Below are positions 21,369 to 30,694 of a DNA stretch of 64,000 bases, piece after piece. A program made the translations under genes and the position numbers. Numbering within the stretch: the first letter of the stretch is position 1; the number at the start of each line of letters is the position of its first letter. This DNA comes from Hoeflea marina (GTDB lineage: Bacteria > Pseudomonadota > Alphaproteobacteria > Rhizobiales > Rhizobiaceae), in the NCBI RefSeq assembly GCF_003182275.1, contig NZ_QGTR01000002.1, positions 558,001 through 622,000 of the forward strand. The letters run 5' to 3'. The notes under the pieces were generated by a model that saw only the letters and a program-made list of their open reading frames with translations, searched no databases and was not told the origin of the DNA.

Positions 21369-22220
21369 TCAGCGCAACTCCGCCCGGGTGGCGATGGCGC
21401 GCTGTCCAAGCGTGACCACCAGATCAACGGGCACCGCCGTGCCGGCATCCGCCGATTTCGGCCTGCCCACGACGGGCACCGAATAGCGGGCGGTGCCATC
21501 TTCCGACGCGAGAAGCTGCGGCGGCGCGAAGGCCCAGCCTTCGGGACCGGCCACGAACAGCGCCGGAGCCAGGCCGGCCGGGCGGAACCCGGGTAGACTG
21601 ACGCTGACTTCGAGCGCGGAGCGGTCGGCGGCGAAAGCCGCAGCGGTGACTGCGAAATCCTCTGCCGGCGGTTCCGCAAGCGCCTGGAAGGCGGACGCCA
21701 CCTCCCGCGCGGCGACGCTGTCGGCGTCTGCCGCAGCGGGAACCGCAATCGACAGGCTGGCCTGGAACGGGACGCAGATGTCCGAACAGATGCCGATGAA
21801 GACCTCCGCGTTCAGCTCGGCGTCTCCGCTGCCGGTGCGCTCGAGCACAAGCGGGAACTTGACCGGGTGCTTGTAGCCCGACCAGACCGAATAGCCATCA
21901 TCGACGCGTACCGGCGGCGGATAATCGACGCGTCTCAGCGAAAGGCCCTTGCTCGCGGAGAGGTCTATGCTGGGGGGAATGCCGCTGCCGCCCGGATCGA
22001 TCCAGTAGGTTTTCCAGCCCGGCGCCAGGTCGATGTCGAGCGCGCCCGCGAGGCTGCCGTCGGCTTGCGGAGAAGGATCGACGACCAGCCGCATGCGGCC
22101 GCCCTCGGTCTCCGCCCAGCCGCTGTCGAGGGCCAGCGCCGGAAGCGGCACCAGCCCCGCGATGGCAAGTGTGGCAGCGGCGAAAATCGGGGCGGATGGA
22201 GCGAAGCGTGCGGTTTTCAT
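21369..22220 (-). CDS. Secreted stand-alone DsbD-alpha domain protein
   Basis: A 283-residue protein with a signal peptide (hydrophobic core then LALDSG) and a periplasmic domain like the N-terminal DsbD alpha domain. The Cys pair is in VFIGICSDICVPF; PGWKTYWIDPG and YPPPVRVDDGYSVWSGY are family segments. Unlike full DsbD there is no membrane or thioredoxin part, so a separate electron donor such as CcdA would be needed. I use ATG at 22220; a TTG nine bases upstream is possible. It lies beside the peroxiredoxin gene. Confidence 0.82.
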   Translation of the reverse strand: MKTARFAPSAPIFAAATLAIAGLVPLPALALDSGWAETEGGRMRLVVDPSPQADGSLAGALDIDLAPGWKTYWIDPGGSGIPPSIDLSASKGLSLRRVDYPPPVRVDDGYSVWSGYKHPVKFPLVLERTGSGDAELNAEVFIGICSDICVPFQASLSIAVPAAADADSVAAREVASAFQALAEPPAEDFAVTAAAFAADRSALEVSVSLPGFRPAGLAPALFVAGPEGWAFAPPQLLASEDGTARYSVPVVGRPKSADAGTAVPVDLVVTLGQRAIATRAELR

Positions 22221-22370
22221 GCCCGACAATAGCCGCCGATTGCGGCGGAATCCATCCGGGGTTAATCGCGCCGGGTCATATTAACGTGAGCGGTCAAGTG
22301 CATGCGGGCCGACGCGCGCCTCGTGACAAATCGCCCTTTCCAAATGGCCCAAACTTGCTAGGCTTGTCGA

Positions 22371-22997
22371 ATGGGAACCAACATACCCAAGTCTGCCGAT
22401 CGCAAGAGAGGGTGCCTTGACGGGCATTTCCTCATTGCCATGCCGGGCATGAACGACGAGCGGTTCATCCGCACGGTCATCTTCATCTGTGCCCATTCCG
22501 AGGATGGCGCCATGGGTTTCGTGCTCAACCGGGCTCAGCAGATCAGCTTCCCGGAGCTGGTGCAGACGCTGGGTCTTGACGACCGTCCGGCGCGCAAGGG
22601 CGTTTCCGACCGCCAGGGCATCTGCCAGGGATCGATCGATTTTCCAGTGCTTTCGGGAGGCCCCGTCGATCCGGGCCGGGGCTTCGTGCTGCATTCCGAC
22701 GACTACATCAGCCCGGCGACGATGCCGGTCAACGACGATTTGTGCCTGACGGCGACGGTGGACATCCTGCGCGCCATCAAGGACGGCGAAGGCCCGTTGC
22801 GGGGCATCCTGATGCTCGGCTATGCCGGCTGGGGCCCTGGGCAGCTGGAAAGCGAGATCGCCGCCAACAGCTGGCTGAGCTGTCCTGCCCGCGACGACCT
22901 GGTCTTCGACCAGGAGCTCGACGGCAAGTATGACCGTGTGCTGGCGATGATGGGCGTGGCGCCTGCCATGCTGTCGATGCAGTCCGGCCACGCCTGA
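22371..22997 (+). CDS. YqgE/AlgH family protein
   Basis: A 208-residue protein of the UPF0301 (YqgE/AlgH) family. The N-terminal [48 protein letters not shown] and the C-terminal [20 protein letters not shown] are signatures of the family. AlgH was linked to alginate regulation in Pseudomonas, but the biochemical function of the family is unknown. It is a single cytoplasmic unit divergent from the DsbD-alpha gene. Confidence 0.93.
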   Translation: MGTNIPKSADRKRGCLDGHFLIAMPGMNDERFIRTVIFICAHSEDGAMGFVLNRAQQISFPELVQTLGLDDRPARKGVSDRQGICQGSIDFPVLSGGPVDPGRGFVLHSDDYISPATMPVNDDLCLTATVDILRAIKDGEGPLRGILMLGYAGWGPGQLESEIAANSWLSCPARDDLVFDQELDGKYDRVLAMMGVAPAMLSMQSGHA

Positions 22998-23021
22998 CCA
23001 CACCCTGGTGCGGACGGAAAG

Positions 23022-23792
23022 CTAGCCAGACGCAGACATGTCGAACTGGGAGCGGAAGCGCGCAACCCAATCCTCACTCGTGGCATCGGCGAGCTTCCTC
23101 ACACCCGGCGTCACGCTGCTGGCTGCGTGGGGATCGAGCCCGAGCCGCCCGAGTAGATCGCGCAATGTTGCGACCGGGTTTTCGGAAAGCGCATCATAGG
23201 TGATGCGCAGCGGTTCGATGTCTTGGGCCTCGAACCAGTCCATCCAGTCGCGGTCGTAGTCCTGCATCGTCTTCACGCACGCCTGGATTTCTCCGGCATC
23301 GTAGATGGGGTCCCTGTGTGGAGAGAGCCGCTCCAGCTCGGTGCCGTCGGGCGCCAGGTGCCACAGGCCGCTCTGCTCCGCCTTCACCCAGGAGACGGCC
23401 TGTCCGATCTTGTCGCGCCGCGTCAGATGCACGAACAGCGTCCGCCCGAAGGCCGCCTGAAACCGCAGGGCATCTGTTGCCGGCGATGGATAAAGCACAG
23501 CCAGCTTTTCGGTGAAGAAATCGAAACTGTGTCGCTGCAGGCGCAGCCCGAAAAGACCTGTCTCAAGGCTTCCTTTCGCGATCACGGCTTTGAAGATTGC
23601 TGCAAGAAGCTCGCGCTCCGAGGCGCCGGGCACGGCGCCGACCTCGAGATCCTCACGCCAAGCCTCGATCGACAGCCGGTGAAAATAGGACTCCGGATTT
23701 CCGGCGACGCCGGTTGCTGCCATAAGCCTGCACAGCAGCGTGCTGCCGCTGCGCGGCGAGGTGCAGATCACGCACGAATCGTATTTCGCCAT
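23022..23792 (-). CDS. Stf0 family sulfotransferase
   Basis: A 256-residue PAPS-dependent sulfotransferase related to mycobacterial trehalose 2-sulfotransferase Stf0. The 5'-phosphosulfate loop is CTSPRSGSTLLCRLM at 10-24, and VHLTRRDKIGQAVSWVKAEQ is the 3'-phosphate-binding helix region. The acceptor sugar is unknown; trehalose or a surface polysaccharide are candidates. A RIME-like repeat lies about 130 bases upstream, and no sulfate-activation genes are in the window. Confidence 0.9.
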   Translation of the reverse strand: MAKYDSCVICTSPRSGSTLLCRLMAATGVAGNPESYFHRLSIEAWREDLEVGAVPGASERELLAAIFKAVIAKGSLETGLFGLRLQRHSFDFFTEKLAVLYPSPATDALRFQAAFGRTLFVHLTRRDKIGQAVSWVKAEQSGLWHLAPDGTELERLSPHRDPIYDAGEIQACVKTMQDYDRDWMDWFEAQDIEPLRITYDALSENPVATLRDLLGRLGLDPHAASSVTPGVRKLADATSEDWVARFRSQFDMSASG

Positions 23793-24251
23793 TGTCTCAC
23801 CGGGAACCGCGTTGCATCGCCTGTCGCCTTAGGCCGGAGATATGGCAGTTCCATGTCAGCGGCGCGCGAAAGCAGCCTGCCGGCCGGCTTCGGGCTTGGG
23901 GAATGCGCCTCCGCATGCTTGCCACTAAAGCACATCGCGTGAATTCAGATTCACGCGATGTGCTTTAGCTCTTTGTGATTATGCATGCCGTCATCCCGAA
24001 ACCGCTGCACACTTTCGGGCGACATGCATTAAGCATAGGAATTCGCGCAGGGATTCGAAAAGGCGTCAACCACATCAAACTTCAAGCTGAGACACTATCC
24101 AATTTCGTTCGGCACCTGCACAGAGAGAGACTGCAGCTTTTCCGCCACCCAATGCTTGTAACCCGAAAATGTGCGGCGATTTAGGGAGCAGGGCAGGCAC
24201 ATCGCACAGCGCTGAAGCACATTGCATGCATCCGAACTGACACGATCTGCC
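23793..24251. other. Intergenic region carrying RIME-like repeat
   Basis: About 460 bases between the Stf0 start and the EAL protein stop. It holds the complete 108-base repeat at 23925-24032 and a degenerate palindrome at 24213-24254. The remaining ~180 bases between them show no gene or promoter I can support. Confidence 0.6.
23925..24032. repeat. RIME-like palindromic repeat, copy 2 (full length)
   Basis: This is the most complete copy, 108 bases. Left palindrome 23925-23967: CTAAAGCACATCGCGTGAAT pairs with its complement around a short centre. Right palindrome about 23982-24027: GCATG.CG/CG.CATGC arms with an inner CCCGAAA/TTTCGGG stem. The two-palindrome structure and length match what I recall of RIME1 in rhizobia; identity to that family is not checked. 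Confidence 0.88.
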
Positions 24252-24254
24252 TTA
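24213..24254. repeat. Degenerate left-palindrome relic of the RIME-like repeat
   Basis: A 42-base stretch aligns without gaps to the left palindrome of copy 2 (TGAAGCACAT...ATCTGCCTTA), with many substitutions. Its last three bases are the TAA stop of the EAL-protein gene, so the relic may have supplied that gene's end. Confidence 0.55.
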
Positions 24255-27182
24255 ATGCCTGCTGGCGAGCGGAAACCGCTCCTTGAGCAGTTTCTGCACC
24301 GATTCCGAGCCGATCGGCGGGCCGAACAGGAAGCTCTGGCCGTAGTCGCAGCCCATGGCCGAGAGCGCCACCGCGTCCTCTTCCGTGGCAATGCCTTCGG
24401 CCACCACCGACATGCCCAGCTCCTTGGCGAGGCCGACGATCGACCGCAGCAGCACGCTGCGCTTTTCCGACGGGTCGCAGACCAGCGACTTGTCGATCTT
24501 GATGGTGCCGAAGGGAAAGCGGGTGAGGTAGGACAGCGACGAATGGCCGGTGCCGAAATCATCGAGCGACAGGCCGATGCCGGCCTCGCGCAGCCGCGAC
24601 AGGGTCAGCAGTGCCTGCTGCGGATTGTGCATGACCAGCGATTCGGTCAGTTCCAGCCGGAAGCAGGACGGGTCGCAGCGGGAATCAGAAATGGCGGCGA
24701 TGACGTCGTTGCACAGGTCGCTCTTGAGCAATTGCGCGCTCGACAGGTTGACCGACATGAACACCGGCACGTCTCCGACCGCGCGCTGCCATTGCGCCAG
24801 GTCGTCGGCGGCGCATTTGAGCGAATACATGCCCAGCTGCAGGATCAGATCGGAGCTTTCGGCCACCGGAATGAACTCGGATGGCGGCACGGTGCCGCGC
24901 TTGGGGTCCTCCCAGCGCAGAAGCGCCTCGAAACCGGCGATCTCGGCGTCTTCGAGCCGCACGATCGGCTGATAGGCAAGCGTCAGGTCGCCGCGTTCGA
25001 GCGCCCGCTTGAGGTCGGATTCGAGCCGGTGGCGGTCGGTGCCGACGGTGCGGAACGCCGGCCGGAAAGGCTCGATCCGGTTGCCGCCGAACCGTTTGGC
25101 CTGGTACATGGCCAGTTCGGCGTCCTTCACCAGTTCGTCGGGAATGGCATTGTCGTCCACCCAGGTGACAAGGCCGATCGACGCCGACAGCTTGATCTCC
25201 TGGTTGGCGAAATCGATCGGCACGGAGATGGCCTTTCCCAGCGCCTCGGCAAGGGCGGCAACCTTCGCGGCGTCCTGTTCGGACACCAGCAGCAGGCCGA
25301 ACTGGTCTCCGGAGATCCGCGCCAGCGTGTCCTGCGGCTGCAGCAGGCGCTTGAGGCGCCGCGTGACCGCCAGGAGAATGGTGTCGCCCACCGACATGCC
25401 GAGCCGGTCGTTGACCAGCTTGAAGCGGTCGAGATCGATCATGAACACCGTGGGCCGGACATTCGGGCTCTGCGCGGCCAGCCCGATGACGGTCGCCAGC
25501 CGGTCCAGGAACAGCTGGCGGTTGGGCAGGCCGGTCAGATTGTCATAGACGGCGTCGTGCAGCAGCCGGTCCTCCGACGTGCGCTGTTCGGTGACGTCGA
25601 TGATGGTGCCGACACAGCGGATGACTTCGCCGTTGGAGCCCAGTACGGGGCGGGCCCGCAGCGCCATCCAGTGATAGTGGCCGTCCTCGGCGCGCATCCG
25701 GAACTGGTGGTTAAGCCGGCCGCGGCGATGCTCGATCATCACGTCGAGCGTGGTGCGGAAGCGGTCCCGGTCGTCGGCGTGGATGCGCGGCAGCCAGTTG
25801 CGGGCCGGACCGCTGAGCGAATTGGGTGACAGGCCCAGCTGCGAGGACATGTCCGGGATGGTGACGATGCGGTCGCGCGCCACGTCCCAGTCCCAGACCG
25901 TGTCGCCGGAGCCCGCCAGCGCCATCGCCTGGCGCTCCATGTCGGTGAACAGGCCCTGCTGGTAGGCGCCGCCTGCGAAGGCATGCTGCATGACCGTAAA
26001 TCCCATCAGCAGCACGATCAGCACCAGGCCGCCGCCAAGCGCCGGCTGGACGATGTCGTTGGACAACTGCCCTGTCACCGTCAGCCAGGCGGCAAAGAGC
26101 CAGCACAGGATCAGTGCCCAGGTCGGGATCAGCATGATCGCGCGGTCGTAGCGGTTGATGCCCAGATAGGCGATGAGACCGACACCGAGGATCGTGGTCG
26201 CCGAAAACGATATGCGCGCGATACCGGCAGCCACCGCCGGATCATAGACGGCGACGGCGAACAGGCCGCCGAGGCCGAGGATCCAGGCGAACGTGACGTA
26301 GGTCAGGTTGGAATGCCAGCGATTGAGATTGAGATAGGCAAACAGGAACACCACCAGACCGGTGGCGAGAAACACCTCGGTGGAGGCGCGCCATATTCGC
26401 TCGTCGCCGGGCGTGACGCTGATCAGCTTCGAGAGAAAGCCGAAATCGACGCTGACATAGGCCAGCACCGCCCAGGCCAGTGCCGCCGTCGCAGGCAGCA
26501 TCGAGGTGCCCTTGACCACGAAGAGGATGGTGAGGAACACGGCAAGCAGTCCGGCGATGCCGAGCACGATGCCGCGATAGAGGGTGAATGCGTTGACCGT
26601 GTCCTTGTAGGCCTCCGGCTCCCAGAGGTAAATCTGCGGCAGTTCGGGCGATGCCAGTTCCGCCACGAAGGTGATGACGGTGCCCGGATTGAGCGTGATG
26701 CGGAAGACGTCGTCCTCGTCATTGGGCACCTGATCAAGGGCGAAGCCCTCGCTCGGGGTGATGCCGAGAATGCGCTGCGAGCCCAGATCGGGCCAGATCA
26801 GTCCCGACTTCACCAGGCGAAAATGCGGAGCCACGATCAGCCGGTCGATCTGTTCGTCACTGACATTGGCAAGCGCGAACACCGCCCAGTCGCCGCTGTG
26901 TTCGGGGGAACTCGAGCGCACCTCGATGCGGCGGACAATGCCATCGGTGCCGGCCGCGGTCGATACCTGGAAGGCTTCTCCGCGGCGCGAGTAGATCTCC
27001 GTCGTCGCGGTCAGGTCGAGAGCCGTGTCCTCGCGGCTGATCTTGATGGGTTCCACCGCATGGGCCAGACCGGAGCAGAGCAGGATCATGACCAGCGCCG
27101 TCAGCGCAACCAGCAACCGCACGGGCAGGATGGTCCGGGCGGGCGAGGCCGGCCACTGGGTCTGCTCTGTAATTGAAGTCAT
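24252..27182 (-). CDS. Membrane PAS-GGDEF-EAL protein, probable c-di-GMP phosphodiesterase
   Basis: A 976-residue protein. Order: signal/anchor helix (about 18-42), extracytoplasmic domain (about 45-190), seven or so membrane helices (about 200-400, like 7TMR-DISM), PAS (about 425-540), GGDEF (about 545-700) and EAL (about 720-970). The GGDEF signature reads SGDQF, so diguanylate cyclase activity is doubtful. The EAL part keeps FEALLRWEDP, LTESLVM, DDFGTGHSS, IKIDKSL and VAEGIATEED, so phosphodiesterase activity is likely. It overlaps the upstream GNAT gene by four bases. Confidence 0.92.
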   Translation of the reverse strand: MTSITEQTQWPASPARTILPVRLLVALTALVMILLCSGLAHAVEPIKISREDTALDLTATTEIYSRRGEAFQVSTAAGTDGIVRRIEVRSSSPEHSGDWAVFALANVSDEQIDRLIVAPHFRLVKSGLIWPDLGSQRILGITPSEGFALDQVPNDEDDVFRITLNPGTVITFVAELASPELPQIYLWEPEAYKDTVNAFTLYRGIVLGIAGLLAVFLTILFVVKGTSMLPATAALAWAVLAYVSVDFGFLSKLISVTPGDERIWRASTEVFLATGLVVFLFAYLNLNRWHSNLTYVTFAWILGLGGLFAVAVYDPAVAAGIARISFSATTILGVGLIAYLGINRYDRAIMLIPTWALILCWLFAAWLTVTGQLSNDIVQPALGGGLVLIVLLMGFTVMQHAFAGGAYQQGLFTDMERQAMALAGSGDTVWDWDVARDRIVTIPDMSSQLGLSPNSLSGPARNWLPRIHADDRDRFRTTLDVMIEHRRGRLNHQFRMRAEDGHYHWMALRARPVLGSNGEVIRCVGTIIDVTEQRTSEDRLLHDAVYDNLTGLPNRQLFLDRLATVIGLAAQSPNVRPTVFMIDLDRFKLVNDRLGMSVGDTILLAVTRRLKRLLQPQDTLARISGDQFGLLLVSEQDAAKVAALAEALGKAISVPIDFANQEIKLSASIGLVTWVDDNAIPDELVKDAELAMYQAKRFGGNRIEPFRPAFRTVGTDRHRLESDLKRALERGDLTLAYQPIVRLEDAEIAGFEALLRWEDPKRGTVPPSEFIPVAESSDLILQLGMYSLKCAADDLAQWQRAVGDVPVFMSVNLSSAQLLKSDLCNDVIAAISDSRCDPSCFRLELTESLVMHNPQQALLTLSRLREAGIGLSLDDFGTGHSSLSYLTRFPFGTIKIDKSLVCDPSEKRSVLLRSIVGLAKELGMSVVAEGIATEEDAVALSAMGCDYGQSFLFGPPIGSESVQKLLKERFPLASRH

Positions 27183-27802
27183 CCGGTCGCCTTGGTGGGC
27201 TTGGCATGGCGGTCACGCCAATCCTCGGCGATCAGCGCATACAGCAGGTGGTCGCGCCAGGCCCCGTTGATTTTCAGATAGCCGTTCAAGTAACCCTCGC
27301 GCCGGAAGCCGACTTTTTCAAGGAGATGCATGCTGCGTTCGTTATCGGGAATACAGGCCGCCTCGATCCGGTGCAACCGCATGCGCTCAAACACATGGGG
27401 AATGATGCTGCGAAGCGCGTCGTGCATCAGTCCCCGGCCGGCATGGGCCTCACCCATCCAGTATCCGAGCGTGCACGTTTCCGCGGCGCCCCGGCGGATA
27501 TTGCCGATGGTGAGCCCCCCGACCAGTTGATTGGAACCCTTGAGGAAGATGAACAGCGGCGTGGCAAGCCCGCTTCCGTGATCGGCTTCGTAGCGTCGGA
27601 TGCGGTACTGGAATGCGCTTCGCGTCAGGTCGTCATCGGGCCAGCGCGGCTCCCACGGCTCGAGGAACGCCCGGCTTCTGGTCCTCAGCGTGCTCCATTC
27701 GCCAAAATCCGCCAGCCGCGGAAGCCGCAGGAAGATCCTGTCGCCCGTAATCTGCAAGTCGTCAGATGCGCGGCTGCGAAAGCGGAAGGCCGGGCGGGGC
27801 AT
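27179..27802 (-). CDS. GNAT acetyltransferase, RimJ-like
   Basis: A 207-residue GNAT protein. LGYWMGEAHAGRGLM is the acetyl-CoA loop region and RIEAACIPDNERSMHLLEKVGFRREG the conserved C-terminal part of the RimJ/RimL group, which acetylates protein N-termini; the target is unknown. Its last codon overlaps the EAL gene start (ATGA). It follows the M16 peptidase gene by 21 bases. Confidence 0.88.
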   Translation of the reverse strand: MPRPAFRFRSRASDDLQITGDRIFLRLPRLADFGEWSTLRTRSRAFLEPWEPRWPDDDLTRSAFQYRIRRYEADHGSGLATPLFIFLKGSNQLVGGLTIGNIRRGAAETCTLGYWMGEAHAGRGLMHDALRSIIPHVFERMRLHRIEAACIPDNERSMHLLEKVGFRREGYLNGYLKINGAWRDHLLYALIAEDWRDRHAKPTKATG

Positions 27803-27823
27803 CTGCGATGCTGTCCCGCCTGC

Positions 27824-29119
27824 CTATTCGGCGGCGGCCGGACGCGGTGCGCCGGTCAGGCCGGAGGCCATGGTCTCGGTGTTCATCAGCTTGTCCACCG
27901 GCCCCACCGCCGAGACGGTCATCGGCGTGTTGAAGAAGATGCGGTGCGCCAGGTCGGTCAGACGTTCCGGAGTGATGGCATCGAGGCGTTCCATCAGTTC
28001 GGAATTCGGCACCGGACGACCGAACAGCAGCATCTGCCGGGCGATCTGGCTGGCGCGCGCCGCGGGGCTTTCCTGCGCCATCAGCAGGCCGGCGCGGGTC
28101 TGGGCCCGCGAGCGGTTGATTTCCGAGACGTCGACATGGTCGGCGACCTTGCCGAGTTCCGTCAGGATCACCGGCACCAGTTCGGCGAGATCATCCACTC
28201 CCGTGGCGGCATGAATGCCGAAGACGCCGGAATCCGAGAATCCCCAGTGAAACGCGTAGACCGAATAGCACAGCCCGCGCTTTTCGCGCACCTCTTGGAA
28301 CAACCGCGACGACATGCCGCCGCCCAGGATGTTGGCGAGCAGTTGCGAGCAATAGAAATCGCGCACCTGGTAGGCACGGCCCTCGAAGCCGATGACCACC
28401 TGGGCGTCCATAAGGTCGCGCTTTTCCCGATAGTCACCGCCGGTATAGACGGCCTTCGGGATCGAGCGCAGCTGGGTGCCCGTGGGGGCGATGGTCGAGC
28501 CGAAGCGGTCCTCGACCATGCGCACAAAGGCGTCGTGCTCGATCGCGCCCGCTGCGACGACGACGATGCGGTCGCCTGTGTAGTGGCGGGCAAGATAGGC
28601 GCGCAGCTGCGCGGCGCTGAAGGAGCGGACGGTCTCGGGGGTGCCGAGAATCGGCCGGCCGATGGTCTGGTTGCGGAAGGCGGCCTCGGTGAAGCGGTCG
28701 AACACCACATCGTCGGGCGTGTCGTCGGCGGCGCCGATTTCCTGCAGGATGACGTGCTTCTCGCGCTCGAGTTCCGCCTCGTCGAAGGCAGAGCCGGTCA
28801 GGATGTCGGCGAGGATGTCGACCGCCAGGCCGACATCGGCCTTGAGCACGCGGGCATAGTAGGAGGTGGTCTCGGTCGATGTGGCGGCGTTGACCTCGCC
28901 GCCGACATTCTCGATCTCCTCGGCGATCTGCCGCGCGGATCGACGCAGGGTGCCCTTGAAGGCCATGTGCTCGAGCAGATGCGCCATGCCGTGTTCGTTG
29001 TCGGTCTCGTCGCGGGAACCGGCTTTGACCCACACGCCGAGGGCCACGCTCTCAAGATGGGCCATGGTCTCGGTTACGACGGTGATGCCATTGCCAAGAC
29101 GGGTACTCTGCACAGTCAT
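27824..29119 (-). CDS. M16 family zinc peptidase (processing peptidase-like)
   Basis: A 431-residue insulinase/pitrilysin family protein related to mitochondrial processing peptidase beta. The inverted zinc motif HLLEH is at 47-51 (MAHLLEHMAFKGT), and the distal Glu lies in REKHVILQEI. The remaining halves match the two M16 domains. It follows thrC by 17 bases, the order seen in rhizobia. The substrate is unknown. Confidence 0.93.
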   Translation of the reverse strand: MTVQSTRLGNGITVVTETMAHLESVALGVWVKAGSRDETDNEHGMAHLLEHMAFKGTLRRSARQIAEEIENVGGEVNAATSTETTSYYARVLKADVGLAVDILADILTGSAFDEAELEREKHVILQEIGAADDTPDDVVFDRFTEAAFRNQTIGRPILGTPETVRSFSAAQLRAYLARHYTGDRIVVVAAGAIEHDAFVRMVEDRFGSTIAPTGTQLRSIPKAVYTGGDYREKRDLMDAQVVIGFEGRAYQVRDFYCSQLLANILGGGMSSRLFQEVREKRGLCYSVYAFHWGFSDSGVFGIHAATGVDDLAELVPVILTELGKVADHVDVSEINRSRAQTRAGLLMAQESPAARASQIARQMLLFGRPVPNSELMERLDAITPERLTDLAHRIFFNTPMTVSAVGPVDKLMNTETMASGLTGAPRPAAAE

Positions 29120-29136
29120 TCGTTCACTTTCCCCGG

Positions 29137-30534
29137 TCAGCGCACGGCCCTCGCGATGGCCAGAATATGGGCTTCCACCCGATCCTGTGTCGCAGGCAAT
29201 ACGTCGAACCGTTCCTCCCGTTGCATCAGATCAGAGAGCCACGCCGGAAGCGCCGGGTCAATACCGCAGGCGGATTTAACCGCAGCGGGAAATTTCGCCG
29301 GGTGCGCGGTCGACAGCGTGACCATCGCCGCCGCCGGGCGTTCCGCCTTCGCCGCCACCTGCAGCGCCACCGCGGTGTGCGGATCGACCACATAGCCGGT
29401 TTCGGCCTGCATCATCCGGATGATTTCCTTGACCTGGCGCTCGGTGGCGCGGCCGGCCGAAAACTCCTTGCGGATCGCCTTCAGGGCCGCCGCGCCGATC
29501 TCGAAGGCGCCCGATTGCTTGAGACCTGCCATGGCCTGCCGCACCTGGCCGGCGTCGCGGCCATGGGCATCAAACAGCAGCCGCTCGAAATTCGAGGAGA
29601 TCTGGATGTCCATAGACGGCGAGGTGGTGGCCGAGACGCCGCGCATCTCGTAGCGGCCGGTCTTGAGCGTGCGGGCGAGAATGTCGTTCTCATTGGTGGC
29701 GATCACCAGCCTGGCGATCGGCAGGCCCATGCGCTTGGCGGCGTAACCCGCGAAGATGTCGCCGAAATTGCCTGTCGGCACGGTGAACGAGATCTTGCGG
29801 TCGGGGGCGCCGAGCGACACCGAGGCGGTGAAGTAATAGACGATCTGGGCCATGATGCGGGCCCAGTTGATGGAGTTGATGCCCGACAGCCGCACCCGGT
29901 CGCGGAAGGCGGTGTGATTGAACATCGCCTTGACCAGGTCCTGGCAGTCATCGAAATTCCCCTCGATGGCAAGCGCATGCACATTGGCCGCAGTCGACGT
30001 GGTCATCTGCCGCTGCTGCACGGGCGAGACGAGGCCCTTCGGGAACAGGATGACGATGTCGGTGCGGTCGCGACCGGCAAAGGCGTCGACGGCTGCCCCG
30101 CCGGTGTCGCCCGAGGTGGCGCCGACGATGGTGGCGCGCTCGTCGCGCTCCTCAAGCACATGGTCCATGAGCCGGGCGATGAGTTGCATCGCCACGTCCT
30201 TGAACGCCAGGGTCGGGCCGTGAAACAGCTCGAGGACGAAGGAATTGGCGCCCGTCTGCCTGAGCGGCGCGACTGCCGGGTGACGGAATGTCGCATAGGC
30301 CGCATCGATGAGTTCGCGCAGTTTTTCCGGCCGGATGTCGCCCTCGGTGAACGGCGACAGCACCCGATAGGCGATTTCCTGGTAGCTTTGCCCGCGCATG
30401 GCGCGGATGTCCTTGCGGGAAAATTGCGGCCATTCGCGTGGAACATACAGGCCGCCGTCGCGGGCAAGTCCCGCCAGCAGTGCATCGCTGAAGCCAAGTG
30501 ATGGGGCTTCGCCCCGTGTCGAAATATAGTCCAC
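29137..30534 (-). CDS. thrC: Threonine synthase
   Basis: PLP enzyme converting O-phosphohomoserine to threonine. The 465-residue protein matches proteobacterial ThrC: DYISTRGEAPSLGFSDALLAG at the N-terminus, the PLP Lys in GPTLAFKDVAMQL, and the GATSGDTGGAA phosphate loop. The start is GTG at 30534 with GGGGAA eight bases upstream; the open frame continues 45 codons upstream without conservation. M16 and GNAT genes follow on the same strand. Confidence 0.95.
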   Translation of the reverse strand: MDYISTRGEAPSLGFSDALLAGLARDGGLYVPREWPQFSRKDIRAMRGQSYQEIAYRVLSPFTEGDIRPEKLRELIDAAYATFRHPAVAPLRQTGANSFVLELFHGPTLAFKDVAMQLIARLMDHVLEERDERATIVGATSGDTGGAAVDAFAGRDRTDIVILFPKGLVSPVQQRQMTTSTAANVHALAIEGNFDDCQDLVKAMFNHTAFRDRVRLSGINSINWARIMAQIVYYFTASVSLGAPDRKISFTVPTGNFGDIFAGYAAKRMGLPIARLVIATNENDILARTLKTGRYEMRGVSATTSPSMDIQISSNFERLLFDAHGRDAGQVRQAMAGLKQSGAFEIGAAALKAIRKEFSAGRATERQVKEIIRMMQAETGYVVDPHTAVALQVAAKAERPAAAMVTLSTAHPAKFPAAVKSACGIDPALPAWLSDLMQREERFDVLPATQDRVEAHILAIARAVR

Positions 30535-30694
30535 AGGCAAATTCCCCGATGGTGGACGCGGATCGCGCGAGATGAGATAACGCCGGTCGATTTTTCGCCG
30601 CGCGGCTGGTATAGACCAAGCCAGTTCGTCATGCAAAGGTCCAATTCCGGCGTCATCCGGTCCTTGCATTCACCTGTTTGAAGGTAGGTTCATC

